DNA of 64,000 nt from an uncultured Bacteroidia bacterium. Its GTDB lineage: Bacteria > Bacteroidota > Bacteroidia > Bacteroidales > F082. How positions within the stretch are numbered: the first letter of the stretch is position 1; every line of letters starts with the position of its first letter. Positions 10,190 to 16,958 of this stretch are shown in pieces. Under the pieces are notes generated by a model. It ran no database searches, was not told the DNA's origin, and saw only the letters and a list, made by a program, of their open reading frames with translations. The stretch is taken from the NCBI GenBank assembly GCA_902774365.1, contig CACYHX010000030.1, positions 25,705 to 89,704 of the forward strand, read 5' to 3'. Both the position numbers and the translations under genes were made by a program.

Positions 10190-10936
10190 ATGAAAAAACT
10201 GATTTTAATCCGTCACGGAGAAAGTGAATGGAACAAATTGAACCTCTTCACGGGGTGGACCAACGTCGACCTTTCGGAGAAAGGCGTCCAAGAAGCCATT
10301 GAGGCTGGTAAAGTACTGAAAGAAAACGGCTACAAGCCTGAAATCTGCTTCACCTCCTATCTGAAACGCGCCATCAAGACCTTGAACCTCGCCCTTGAGG
10401 CCATGGACATGGACTGGCTGCCGGTGTACAAGTCGTGGAGACTGAACGAAAAGTCGTATGGCCAGCTGCAAGGCCTCGACAAGAAGATGACCGCCGAGAA
10501 ATACGGCGACGAGCAAGTGCGCCTGTGGCGCCGCGCCTTCGACGTGCGTCCGCCTGCGTTGGAGATGAATGACCCCAAGAGTCCCCGTATGGACCCGCGC
10601 TATGCCGAGCTTACCGATGAGCAAATCCCGCTTACCGAGGCTCTTTGCGACACCATCGAGCGTGTGATGCCTTACTATGAAAACAACATCATGAAGGCCT
10701 TCGAGACCCACGACCAGGTGCTGGTGGTGGCCCACGGCAACAGCCTCCGTGGCGTGGTGAAGGTGCTGAAAGGCATGAGCAACGACGAAATCATCGCTTT
10801 CAACATCCCGACAGGCATCCCGTATGTCTTCGAGTTCGATGACAACATGAAGCTCCAGAAGGACTTCTTCCTCGGTGACCCCGAGAAGGTGGCCGCGCTG
10901 ATGGCTGCCGTCGCCAATCAAGGAAAAGCGAAATAA
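10190..10936 (+). CDS. gpmA: 2,3-bisphosphoglycerate-dependent phosphoglycerate mutase
   Basis: Interconverts 3- and 2-phosphoglycerate in glycolysis. The phosphohistidine motif is at residues 6-13 (LIRHGESEWN), followed by the family hallmark FTGWTNVDLSEKG. The catalytic Glu block is RLNEKSYGQLQGLDK, and the second active-site His is in VAHGNSLRGVVK. At 248 residues it is a normal dPGM. The start is the first ATG 18 nt after the upstream gene. Transcription probably ends at the hairpins at 10949 and 11011. Confidence 0.97.
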   Translation: MKKLILIRHGESEWNKLNLFTGWTNVDLSEKGVQEAIEAGKVLKENGYKPEICFTSYLKRAIKTLNLALEAMDMDWLPVYKSWRLNEKSYGQLQGLDKKMTAEKYGDEQVRLWRRAFDVRPPALEMNDPKSPRMDPRYAELTDEQIPLTEALCDTIERVMPYYENNIMKAFETHDQVLVVAHGNSLRGVVKVLKGMSNDEIIAFNIPTGIPYVFEFDDNMKLQKDFFLGDPEKVAALMAAVANQGKAK

Positions 10937-10948
10937 ATGTGGATTTGT

Positions 10949-10971
10949 AGAGACGCATTGCATGCGTCTCT
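10949..10971. repeat. GAGACGC palindrome, intergenic copy
   Basis: AGAGACGCA and TGCGTCTCT around the 5-nt loop TTGCA. The arms match the palindromes at 18576, 47599 and 54431 but the core differs. It lies 13 nt after the gpmA stop. Confidence 0.75.
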
Positions 10972-11010
10972 GAAAAGGGAAACAAATCTACCACAAATCT
11001 GTTACAAATA

Positions 11011-11049
11011 AAATCGGTCGGCAAGGATTTTCCTCGCCGACCGATTTGT
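11011..11049. terminator. Hairpin terminator between gpmA and the convergent barrel gene
   Basis: The 12-bp stem AAATCGGTCGGC/GCCGACCGATTT has a loop that can fold further (AGGA/TCCT). Flanking A- and T-rich runs suggest it works in both directions between the convergent genes. Confidence 0.65.
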
Positions 11050-11097
11050 TGTAATCCATTTATGTAAGATTTATGTAAGATTTGTTTCCGAGAAAAA

Positions 11098-12537
11098 TCA
11101 GAAAATGTAATTAAATCCGACGAAGGTCTTGAACTTCTGACCGTCGCGGTTGTCCAAGGCCCTGCCCACGTCGACGGACACGATGAGGTTGCGGTTCATG
11201 ATGAGCTTGAAGCCGCAGCCGGCGCTCATGTGAACGCCTTCCTTGTCGCCGCTATAGTAAATCTTCTCGGCTTTCTGGCCTTCTGGAAGTGTTGCTTCGT
11301 ATTCCTCTTGTGCCTTTATCATCTCCTTTTCGCGGTACTGTTGTGTCACGATACCTGCGTCGAAGAAGGGGTTCAGACCCACAGTCCAGTTTTGGTTGAT
11401 GAGCTTGAAGTTGACAATACGCCAGCGCAATTCCACGTTGGCAAAGGCAAAGCCTTCGCCGAGCACGCCGTTGCGGTTGACGCCGCGCATGGTCACGCTG
11501 CCACCTAAACCCTCGGTGTACATCTTCTGGAAGAACATGGTGTTCAGGTTGTTGATCATGTACCAAGGCGTCTCGCCCACGATACGGTTCTGCGCGCCGA
11601 GGCGGTAGGACAACGTCAGTTTTTCCTTATATAAAGGAATGTAATGGCGCCACAGGAAAGTGAAGGAGAGGTTGTATTTTGTGCGGTCTTTAATTGCATA
11701 GTCGGTGTCGCTGTCGATGTTAAACGCGCCGACGAGGGTGCCTTCGGCGTAGATGCCTCGGGTCGGGTCGCTGTTTTGGTCACGGCTGTCGTAAACCATG
11801 CCAATACGAAGTTGTCCCGTGTGGCCGCCTTTGGCCTCTTCTTTTTTGATGATACCTGCATTCACATAGTTCTCGTAAAGTGTAGCCGGTTGGTCTACAT
11901 AGTTGTGCATTTTCACCGTGTCGATGGGGCGGGCGGTGGTATAGAAATAGCCCAGACCTGCACTCCAGTTGAGGTTAGGCTCTCCGAAAAGAGGTCTTTG
12001 CATGCTGCCCACAAAACGCAACTGATTGCGGTCGATAAAGTGATAGCCGCTCTTGATTTTTTTATCCAACGTATCAGGATTGATGAGATGTGCTTGTTCC
12101 ACTACGGGGTCGTAGGTGCTGGACTGGTAGCCGTTGAAGCCGAAGAACTCGTACTTGTTGGCATAGAAATAAGTCAAGTCGAAGAAGAGCTTGGTGTCTT
12201 TGACGACATAGGGCAGGTCGCTATAGAAACGGAACACGCCCGAGCCTTTGGTATAGCGCGAGGCCTCCACGTTGAACTTGTAGTTGTATCGGGGATAGCG
12301 CAAACCATCGCCGAAGTTGAAGATGTCGCAGCATAGGCCGTATTGGAAGCCCAGGTCGGCGTCGTAGCCCACCACGGGCAGGGGACCGAAGTTCCATCCT
12401 TGCTTGATGATTTCACCTTTTTCGTTGTATATCTTTTCCTTTTTGGCTTTCTTTGGTTTCTTGGGCGTTTGTTCGTCTTGTGCGAAGCAGCTCACTGCCA
12501 ATAGCAGGGCGAGCATTAGGAGTAGTGTTTTTTTCAT
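11098..12537 (-). CDS. Outer-membrane beta-barrel of the Omp85 (BamA/TamA) superfamily
   Basis: A 479-residue barrel with a signal peptide (MKKTLLLMLALLLAVSCFAQ) and a Lys-rich linker (TPKKPKKAKKEK). No POTRA repeats are evident, so it resembles the short surface-antigen D15-type barrels of Bacteroidetes rather than BamA itself. Barrel-like strands run throughout (GWNFGPLPVVGYDADLGFQYG, RIGMVYDSRDQNSDPTRG, NVELRWRIVNFKL). The C-terminus is VGFNYIF, ending in the Phe used for BAM recognition. The DSRD...P.RG block is the diagnostic Omp85 feature. The start at 12537 is the Met preceding the signal peptide. Substrate unknown. Confidence 0.8.
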   Translation of the reverse strand: MKKTLLLMLALLLAVSCFAQDEQTPKKPKKAKKEKIYNEKGEIIKQGWNFGPLPVVGYDADLGFQYGLCCDIFNFGDGLRYPRYNYKFNVEASRYTKGSGVFRFYSDLPYVVKDTKLFFDLTYFYANKYEFFGFNGYQSSTYDPVVEQAHLINPDTLDKKIKSGYHFIDRNQLRFVGSMQRPLFGEPNLNWSAGLGYFYTTARPIDTVKMHNYVDQPATLYENYVNAGIIKKEEAKGGHTGQLRIGMVYDSRDQNSDPTRGIYAEGTLVGAFNIDSDTDYAIKDRTKYNLSFTFLWRHYIPLYKEKLTLSYRLGAQNRIVGETPWYMINNLNTMFFQKMYTEGLGGSVTMRGVNRNGVLGEGFAFANVELRWRIVNFKLINQNWTVGLNPFFDAGIVTQQYREKEMIKAQEEYEATLPEGQKAEKIYYSGDKEGVHMSAGCGFKLIMNRNLIVSVDVGRALDNRDGQKFKTFVGFNYIF

Positions 12538-12590
12538 ATTGTTTGAATTGTTGATTGACTTTTTGGTAATGGATAAACCTTCGCCTTTAT

Positions 12591-12676
12591 CGTCATGGCG
12601 GAGGAACATCCGCCATCTCCTGCATACGGAAACGAATCCTTATGATAGGAGATTGCGGGTCAAGCCCGCAATGACG
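12591..12676. repeat. Composite two-hairpin repeat (copy a)
   Basis: Begins CGTCAT and ends ATGACG. The first hairpin is ATGGCGGA-n6-TCCGCCAT and the second ATTGCGGG-TCAA-CCCGCAAT-like (12652-12672). Between them a loop is bounded by ATCTCCT and AGGAGAT. The same architecture recurs at 24811 and 48877. It occupies most of the spacer between the barrel gene and mntP. Confidence 0.85.
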
Positions 12677-12742
12677 CATGAGGCTTTGGAATACACTCAA
12701 GTTGCAAAAATATGCTTTTTATCAATAAAAGGGCAAAAAATG

Positions 12743-12750
12743 CTATTTTT
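12743..12750 (+). promoter_or_regulatory. -7 element of mntP
   Basis: TATTTTTG, 19 nt upstream of the ATG at 12770. I see no room for a yybP-ykoY manganese riboswitch between it and the start codon. Confidence 0.55.
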
Positions 12751-12769
12751 GCGCCATAAATCATCCGAA

Positions 12770-13336
12770 ATGACCTTCATTGAATTGTTATTGATTGCCA
12801 TTGGCCTTTCCATGGATGCCTTCTCGGTCTCCATCTGTAAGGGACTGACCACCAAGAAATTCTCTTGGCGCATGGCCTTGGTCTGTGGCCTATGGTTCGG
12901 CTTTTTCCAGGCCTTGATGCCTATCATCGGCTATTTTTTGGGTGCACAATTCCAGGAGATGATTGAGGCTTATGACCATTGGATTGCTTTCGGTTTGCTC
13001 TTCCTCATCGGTGCCAACATGATTCGTGAAGCGGTTTGGGGCAAGGAGGAAAGTCAAGATGGGTCCTTGGGATTCAAGACTATGCTTTTGCTTGCCATCG
13101 CCACCAGCATCGATGCCTTGGCTGTGGGCGTTTCGTTTGCTTGCATTAGGGTAAAGCTATGGTCGTCGGTGATTGTTATCGGCTTGACCACTTTCGCTTT
13201 CTCGGTCTTGGGCGTGAAAATCGGCAATGTGTTTGGCTCCAAGTACGAGAAGTCAGCGGGGATTATTGGTGGTATCATACTGATTCTCATAGGATTGAAG
13301 ATTCTTCTGGAGCATTTGGGTGTGATAGCTTTTTGA
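12770..13336 (+). CDS. mntP: Manganese efflux pump MntP
   Basis: A 188-residue, six-helix inner-membrane exporter of Mn2+. The two halves carry the internal-duplication signatures with conserved Asp: GLSMDAFSVSICKG in helix 1 and ATSIDALAVGVSFA in helix 4. Length is standard. The start at 12770 follows a good promoter and gives the canonical MTFIELLLIAIGLS N-terminus. The last two codons and stop (GCT TTT TGA) are part of the left arm of a 111-bp inverted-repeat element at 13328-13438, whose right arm is a perfect inverted copy of this gene end. Confidence 0.95.
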   Translation: MTFIELLLIAIGLSMDAFSVSICKGLTTKKFSWRMALVCGLWFGFFQALMPIIGYFLGAQFQEMIEAYDHWIAFGLLFLIGANMIREAVWGKEESQDGSLGFKTMLLLAIATSIDALAVGVSFACIRVKLWSSVIVIGLTTFAFSVLGVKIGNVFGSKYEKSAGIIGGIILILIGLKILLEHLGVIAF

Positions 13337-13438
13337 AGGGATGTCATACCGAACGGAGCAGCCCATAGATACACTCCCTTGTTCCTTGGTCGGTATGACA
13401 TGGGCTGCGTAGAGAGCGTATCTATCCCTTCAAAAAGC
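13328..13438. repeat. Complex inverted-repeat element with interleaved internal pairs
   Basis: Outer arms are a perfect 15-bp pair: GCTTTTTGAAGGGAT (13328-13342, overlapping the mntP stop) and its complement (13424-13438). Inside, three further pairs are interleaved, not nested: ATGTCATACCGA (13341) with TCGGTATGACAT (13390), GCAGCCCAT (13358) with ATGGGCTGC (13400), and ATAGATAC (13365) with GTATCTAT (13418). It shares the ATGTCATACCGA...GGGAGTGTATCTAT core with the element at 47026. Confidence 0.85.
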
Positions 13439-13500
13439 GGTTTTTCTTTATTTTTCAAAAAAACTAGTGCATTAATTGTTCACCATAATTAAAAAATGTG

Positions 13501-13508
13501 TAATTTTG
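13501..13508 (+). promoter_or_regulatory. -7 element of tRNA-Pro
   Basis: TAATTTTG, 15 nt upstream of the tRNA 5' end. Confidence 0.55.
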
Positions 13509-13523
13509 CAGCGCAAAACGGTT

Positions 13524-13597
13524 CGGGATGTAGCGCAGCCCGGTAGCGCGCTTCGTTCGGGACGAAGAGGCCGCAAGTTCGAATCTTGTCATCCCGC
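13524..13597 (+). tRNA. tRNA-Pro (anticodon CGG)
   Basis: A cloverleaf can be drawn. The acceptor stem is CGGGATG/CATCCCG with the Pro-typical C1:G72 pair, and the anticodon stem CTTCG/CGAAG encloses loop TTCGGGA (anticodon CGG). The T-arm is GCAAG-TTCGAAT-CTTGT with one G-T pair. The base after the acceptor stem is C, not the A expected at position 73 of most bacterial tRNA-Pro, and a full CCA is not encoded. The following bases (CCAGCTTGA) form the terminator stem. Confidence 0.88.
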
Positions 13598-13623
13598 CAG
13601 CTTGAGAATCAAGCTGGTTTTTT
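13597..13623 (+). terminator. Terminator of tRNA-Pro
   Basis: The 9-bp stem CCAGCTTGA/TCAAGCTGG has loop GAA and is followed by six T. It starts at the base directly after the acceptor stem and ends 4 nt before the next ATG. Confidence 0.8.
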
Positions 13624-13627
13624 CATA

Positions 13628-14869
13628 ATGCCTATGAAGAAACACATCGAAATCATGGCCCCCGTGGGCTCTTACGAAGCCCTGTCCGCCGCCATACAGG
13701 CCGGCGCCGGAAGCGTCTATTTTGGCATCGGCAAACTTAACATGCGCTCGCGCTCGGCGAAGAATTTCACCCTTGATGACTTGCACCAATTGGCTAAAAC
13801 TTGCAAAGAACACAATGTGAAGAGCTATGTTACAGTCAATACCATCATCTACGACGAAGAGATGGAAGAGATGCACCAGCTGCTTGATGCCATCAAGGCC
13901 AACGGCATCTCGGCCATCATCGCCTCCGACCAGAGCGTGATCCAATATGCCCGACAAATTGGCGTCGAGGTACACATGTCGACCCAATGCAACATCACCA
14001 ACCTGGAGGCCGTGCGTTATTATTCCCATTTTGCCGATGTGATGGTGACTGCCCGCGAGCTGAATATCGACCAGGTGCGCCACATCACCGAAGAAATTGA
14101 ACGCCAACAAATCCGTGGCCCCCATGGCGACTTGGTGCGTATCGAGGTGTTTTGTCACGGTGCCTTGTGCATGGCCATCTCGGGCAAGTGCAACCTGAGC
14201 CAGGACATCTACAACTCGTCTTCGAATCGTGGTGCGTGCATGCAGCTTTGCCGTCGGGGTTATGATGTGCGTGAGCGCGAGGAAGGCTACGAACTGATGC
14301 TTGACAATGAATACATCATGTCGCCGAAAGACCTCTGCACTTTGCCTTTCCTGGACAGGGTGTTGGATGCCGGTGTCGAAGTGCTGAAAATAGAAGGCCG
14401 GGGTCGTTCGCCCGAGTACACCAAGCTGACGGTGTCGGTGTATAGCGAGGCAGTGAAAGCCATTCAGGCAGGCACCTTCACTCAAGAGAAGATTGACGCC
14501 TGGATGGAGCGGTTGAAGAGTGTGTACAACCGTGGTTTCTGGGATGGCTATTATCTGGGTCGCAGGACCTTTGAGTGGTCGAAACAGTATGGCTCACATG
14601 CCACGCAAAGCAAGGAGTATATCGGGCTGATTACCAACTATTACAGCAAGTTGGGCGTGGCCGAAATCCGTATGGACAGCCACGACCTCAAACTCGGTGA
14701 ACAAATCATGATCATCGGGCCGACCACAGGCGTTTACGAGGACACGCTCACTGAGATCCGTGTGGACTTGGGCAATGTACAGCAGACCGTGAAGGGAGAG
14801 TATTGCTCCATTCCCGTTAAGTCGTTGGTACGGCGCGGCGACAAAGTCTATAAGGTAATCAATAATTGA
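13628..14869 (+). CDS. Peptidase U32 family protein, TrhP-like (tRNA uridine hydroxylation)
   Basis: 413 residues. U32 proteins of the TrhP (YegQ) branch help form 5-hydroxyuridine at tRNA position 34. The N-terminal TIM-barrel-like domain starts IEIMAPVGSYEALSAAIQAG, followed by VYFGIGKLNMRSRSAKNF. The cysteine cluster thought to hold an Fe-S centre is present: EVFCHGALCMAISGKCNLS and SNRGACMQLCRRGYD. The C-terminal beta-barrel ends with LVRRGDKVYKV. The ATG at 13628 comes just after the tRNA terminator; 13634 (MKKHIEIMAPVG) is an equally good start. The second U32 gene at 53173 is longer and of the RlhA-like branch. Confidence 0.85.
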   Translation: MPMKKHIEIMAPVGSYEALSAAIQAGAGSVYFGIGKLNMRSRSAKNFTLDDLHQLAKTCKEHNVKSYVTVNTIIYDEEMEEMHQLLDAIKANGISAIIASDQSVIQYARQIGVEVHMSTQCNITNLEAVRYYSHFADVMVTARELNIDQVRHITEEIERQQIRGPHGDLVRIEVFCHGALCMAISGKCNLSQDIYNSSSNRGACMQLCRRGYDVREREEGYELMLDNEYIMSPKDLCTLPFLDRVLDAGVEVLKIEGRGRSPEYTKLTVSVYSEAVKAIQAGTFTQEKIDAWMERLKSVYNRGFWDGYYLGRRTFEWSKQYGSHATQSKEYIGLITNYYSKLGVAEIRMDSHDLKLGEQIMIIGPTTGVYEDTLTEIRVDLGNVQQTVKGEYCSIPVKSLVRRGDKVYKVINN

Positions 14870-14878
14870 CACGCTTCG

Positions 14879-14897
14879 CGTCATTGCGAGGAGGAAC
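14879..14897. repeat. Solitary half of the CGTCATTGCGAGG repeat
   Basis: These 19 bases (CGTCATTGCGAGGAGGAAC) are identical to 31218-31236, the left arm of the 100-bp palindrome between pth and the methyltransferase gene. Here the right arm is absent. It sits directly upstream of the PHP gene. Confidence 0.7.
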
Positions 14898-14910
14898 CAG
14901 AGATTAAATT

Positions 14911-15795
14911 ATGCAAAACTTCAATCTACATACCCACAGCATTTATTCCGACGGCAAGTCGCAGCCTCGCGAAATCGTGGAAGAGGCTGTCCGTCAGGGC
15001 TTGACCACGCTTGGCTTTTCGGAGCACAGCCCCCTGCCTTTCGACAATACTTTTTCGGTGAAATCAGCCGACATGCCGAATTATGTAGCTGAAATTGCCC
15101 AACTTAAAGAAGAGTTCAAGGACAAAATCGACATCTATTGCGGTTTGGAAGCTGACTACCTCACAGGCGTTTCAGAGCCTTTTACTGTAACCAAAGAGAA
15201 GTATCGCCTTGATTATCTGATTGGTGGGGTGCACCTTGTGGTGGAAAAGGTCCCTGAGCCTGTCGAAGGGCCGACACTTTCAGAAAAAATCTGGTTCATT
15301 GATGGTCCTAAGTGGGAGGTCTATGACGAAGGCTTGCAGAAATTCTTCGATGGCGACATCCGTCGTGCAGTGCGTCGATTCTTTGAGCAGTCGAACGAAA
15401 TGATTGAAAACGAGCAATTCGACATCATCGCGCACTTCGACAAAATCAAGATGCATAACCGCGACCGCTATTTCCATGAAGACGAGCCTTGGTATCGCAA
15501 ATTAGCCCTCAAAACCCTCGACCTCATCCGCGAGAAAGGCCTCGTTATGGAAATCAACACGCGCGGCATCTACAAGAAACGCTACAACGGCTTTTATCCC
15601 TCGCCTTGGCTGATGGAAGAGGCCTGCAAGATGGGCGTTCCCGCCATCATCTCCGCCGATGCCCACCATTTCAGCGAAATCACACTAGAATTTGACCACG
15701 CCGAGGAAGCCTTGAAGCGGGCAGGGTATCGTAGCGTAGTCAATTTCAAGGATGGGCACTGGGTTGAGGTGCCGCTTTGTGAAAAATCGCTGTGA
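14911..15795 (+). CDS. PHP-domain phosphatase (histidinol-phosphatase HisJ/HisK-like)
   Basis: A 294-residue PHP-fold metal-dependent phosphatase, probably histidinol-phosphate phosphatase. Metal ligands appear in NLHTHSIYSDG, in GFSEHSPLPF, in YCGLEADYL, in IAHFDKIKMHNRDRYFHEDE and in the C-terminal SADAHHFSE. No other his genes are nearby, so substrate is inferred only from family. A small palindromic repeat at 15249-15272 is inserted in frame, adding VPEPVEGP to a surface loop where relatives are shorter (between GGVHLVVEK and KIWFIDGPKW). Confidence 0.85.
   Translation: MQNFNLHTHSIYSDGKSQPREIVEEAVRQGLTTLGFSEHSPLPFDNTFSVKSADMPNYVAEIAQLKEEFKDKIDIYCGLEADYLTGVSEPFTVTKEKYRLDYLIGGVHLVVEKVPEPVEGPTLSEKIWFIDGPKWEVYDEGLQKFFDGDIRRAVRRFFEQSNEMIENEQFDIIAHFDKIKMHNRDRYFHEDEPWYRKLALKTLDLIREKGLVMEINTRGIYKKRYNGFYPSPWLMEEACKMGVPAIISADAHHFSEITLEFDHAEEALKRAGYRSVVNFKDGHWVEVPLCEKSL
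15249..15272. repeat. CCTGAGCCTGTCGAAGG repeat inserted in frame
   Basis: The 24-nt imperfect palindrome contains CCTGAGCCTGTCGAAGGG, a motif I recall as a common dispersed repeat in many bacterial genomes. Here it encodes VPEPVEGP inside the PHP phosphatase without breaking the frame. Confidence 0.7.
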
Positions 15796-15821
15796 AGACG
15801 ATAGGTTTTCGGGATTTTTGC

Positions 15822-15829
15822 TATTTTTG
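15822..15829 (+). promoter_or_regulatory. -7 element of the DUF4160/DUF2442 pair
   Basis: TATTTTTG, 17 nt upstream of the ATG at 15847. Confidence 0.55.
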
Positions 15830-15846
15830 CAGAAAAATATCTAACT

Positions 15847-16116
15847 ATGGCTGTATTGACAATGTTTTATGGAATTATTATTTCCATGTATTATTTTGAC
15901 AACCGACAGCATCACTTTCCTCACATTCATGTTAAATGTCAGGACAAGGAAGCAGTAATTAGAATTCCTGATGGTGAGATAATAGAAGGTGAACTTCCTG
16001 TTGGAAAGAACAAACTCGTTCAGGCGTGGTTGGAAATTCATAAGGACGAGCTGATGGCGGATTGGGATTTGGCCTCCAATGGTACCAATGTCTTCCAAAT
16101 AGAACCTTTAAAGTAA
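15847..16116 (+). CDS. DUF4160 domain protein
   Basis: An 89-residue protein with the DUF4160 pattern: GIIISMYYFDNRQHHFPHIHVKC (central HHFPHIHV histidine cluster), then VIRIPDGEIIEGELP, KNKLVQAWLEIHKDELMADW. The biochemical role of the family is not established, but it is usually encoded immediately next to a DUF2442 gene and the pair has been suggested to act like a toxin-antitoxin module. It begins after its own promoter and is followed 6 nt later by the DUF2442 gene. Confidence 0.85.
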   Translation: MAVLTMFYGIIISMYYFDNRQHHFPHIHVKCQDKEAVIRIPDGEIIEGELPVGKNKLVQAWLEIHKDELMADWDLASNGTNVFQIEPLK

Positions 16117-16122
16117 ATAGAA

Positions 16123-16359
16123 ATGAACCCTCGTGTAAAATCAGTGAAGGCGGAAAGCAATTATGTTTTGCTGTTGGAGTTTGCCAACGGCGAAATGAAA
16201 CGTTTTGATGTTTCCCCATATATAGGGAAGGGAATCTTTGCTCCTCTTTCCGACGAGTCTTTTTTCCGTAAGGTAAGAGTCTTTTTGGGAAGCATCCAAT
16301 GGCCAAATGGTGCCGACCTTTGCCCTGATACTTTATACTTGGATTCAACAAGTGTATAA
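16123..16359 (+). CDS. DUF2442 domain protein
   Basis: A 78-residue partner of the DUF4160 protein. Diagnostic features are YVLLLEFANGEMKRFDVSPY, GIFAPLSDESFFRKVRV and IQWPNGADLCPDTLY, the standard DUF2442 sequence. Function is unknown; it is predicted to form a two-gene unit with the preceding gene. A 240-bp non-coding stretch with strong hairpins follows (16360-16601). Confidence 0.87.
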   Translation: MNPRVKSVKAESNYVLLLEFANGEMKRFDVSPYIGKGIFAPLSDESFFRKVRVFLGSIQWPNGADLCPDTLYLDSTSV

Positions 16360-16495
16360 GCGTAGCAATTTAAAACAATATACCAAACATAGCATAACAA
16401 CAAAGAATAGCAAAAACAGACACATAATCATTTAGAATAGCATTTCAAAAACGAATTCTTGACCCAATAATTTCCACTTTTCTCGAAAGAGAATT

Positions 16496-16548
16496 CACCA
16501 AGAAGTCGTCACGAAACGCCAGTTTTGGCGTGGAATGACTTGTTGGTG
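16496..16548. other. 53-nt imperfect hairpin upstream of the XRE gene
   Basis: Outer stem CACCAAGAAGTC/GACTTGTTGGTG with one mismatch; inner stem CGCCA-GTTT-TGGCG. The spacer 16360-16495 holds no gene, only AT-rich sequence with a CTTGACCCAA block that is inverted near 16565 (CTTGGGTCAG). The hairpin may be a terminator for the preceding pair or part of a switch with the structure at 16554-16601. Confidence 0.5.
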
Positions 16549-16553
16549 GATGG

Positions 16554-16601
16554 GCGTGGAACCCCTTGGGTCAGCAAGTTGAATATATTCCACGCTTTTT
16601 T
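16554..16601 (+). promoter_or_regulatory. Terminator-like hairpin abutting the XRE start codon (possible attenuator)
   Basis: GCGTGGAA (16554-16561) pairs with TTCCACGC (16588-16595), followed by six T and then directly by the ATG at 16602. A second GCGTGGAA at 16528-16535 could pair with the same TTCCACGC, and itself overlaps the right arm of the hairpin at 16496-16548. Mutually exclusive folds are therefore possible. Confidence 0.45.
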
Positions 16602-16811
16602 ATGCACATCGGGCAACATATCAAAGAGATAATGCGGCAGCAGGGTGTTACGGCTACCCAGTTGGCGAAGGACATCTGTTGTGCCCGCCCTCATATCTAT
16701 AGGATTTTCCGTAAGGAGAATATTGACATTGCCCTGCTTGAGCGTATTTCCAAGGCATTGAATTATGACTTTTTTCGTGACCTTTCCGAAGAGTTTCAAG
16801 GGAAAGTGTAA
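16602..16811 (+). CDS. Small XRE-family helix-turn-helix regulator
   Basis: A 69-residue single-domain HTH protein: IGQHIKEIMRQQGVTATQLAKDI, the recognition region CCARPHIYRIFRKENID and LLERISKALNYDFF, the standard Cro/C1 layout. The ATG at 16602 is chosen because a terminator-like hairpin and T-run occupy the bases just before it. GTAAC-containing dyads begin at its stop codon and lead into the promoter of the next lipoprotein gene, suggesting it may control that gene. Confidence 0.75.
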   Translation: MHIGQHIKEIMRQQGVTATQLAKDICCARPHIYRIFRKENIDIALLERISKALNYDFFRDLSEEFQGKV

Positions 16812-16866
16812 CCAAAGTGGTTACTGTAACTGAATAGGTTACTTGGAAGATTGTTTTGTAACAAAA
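16808..16866. promoter_or_regulatory. Cluster of three GTAAC dyads (candidate operator)
   Basis: GTAACC-N5-GGTTAC (16808-16824), GTAAC-N7-GTTAC (16826-16842) and TTTTGT-A-ACAAAA (16854-16866, which also contains GTAAC). They lie between the XRE gene and the -7 element TATTTTTG at 16875-16882, where a repressor or activator would bind. Confidence 0.5.
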
Positions 16867-16874
16867 GGAGAGAG

Positions 16875-16882
16875 TATTTTTG
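16875..16882 (+). promoter_or_regulatory. -7 element of the lipoprotein gene
   Basis: TATTTTTG, leaving a 5' leader of about 70 nt before the ATG at 16959. Confidence 0.5.
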
Positions 16883-16958
16883 TGGCACAATATACTAACA
16901 AACTTATCTCAAAACAAAAACCGATGTGTGCAATGGAATATAACTGCGCAAAAAAGAA

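Noticed and set aside
12677-12769. Manganese (yybP-ykoY) riboswitch upstream of mntP
   Set aside because: Only 19 nt separate the -7 element and the ATG, and the upstream sequence is repeat DNA.
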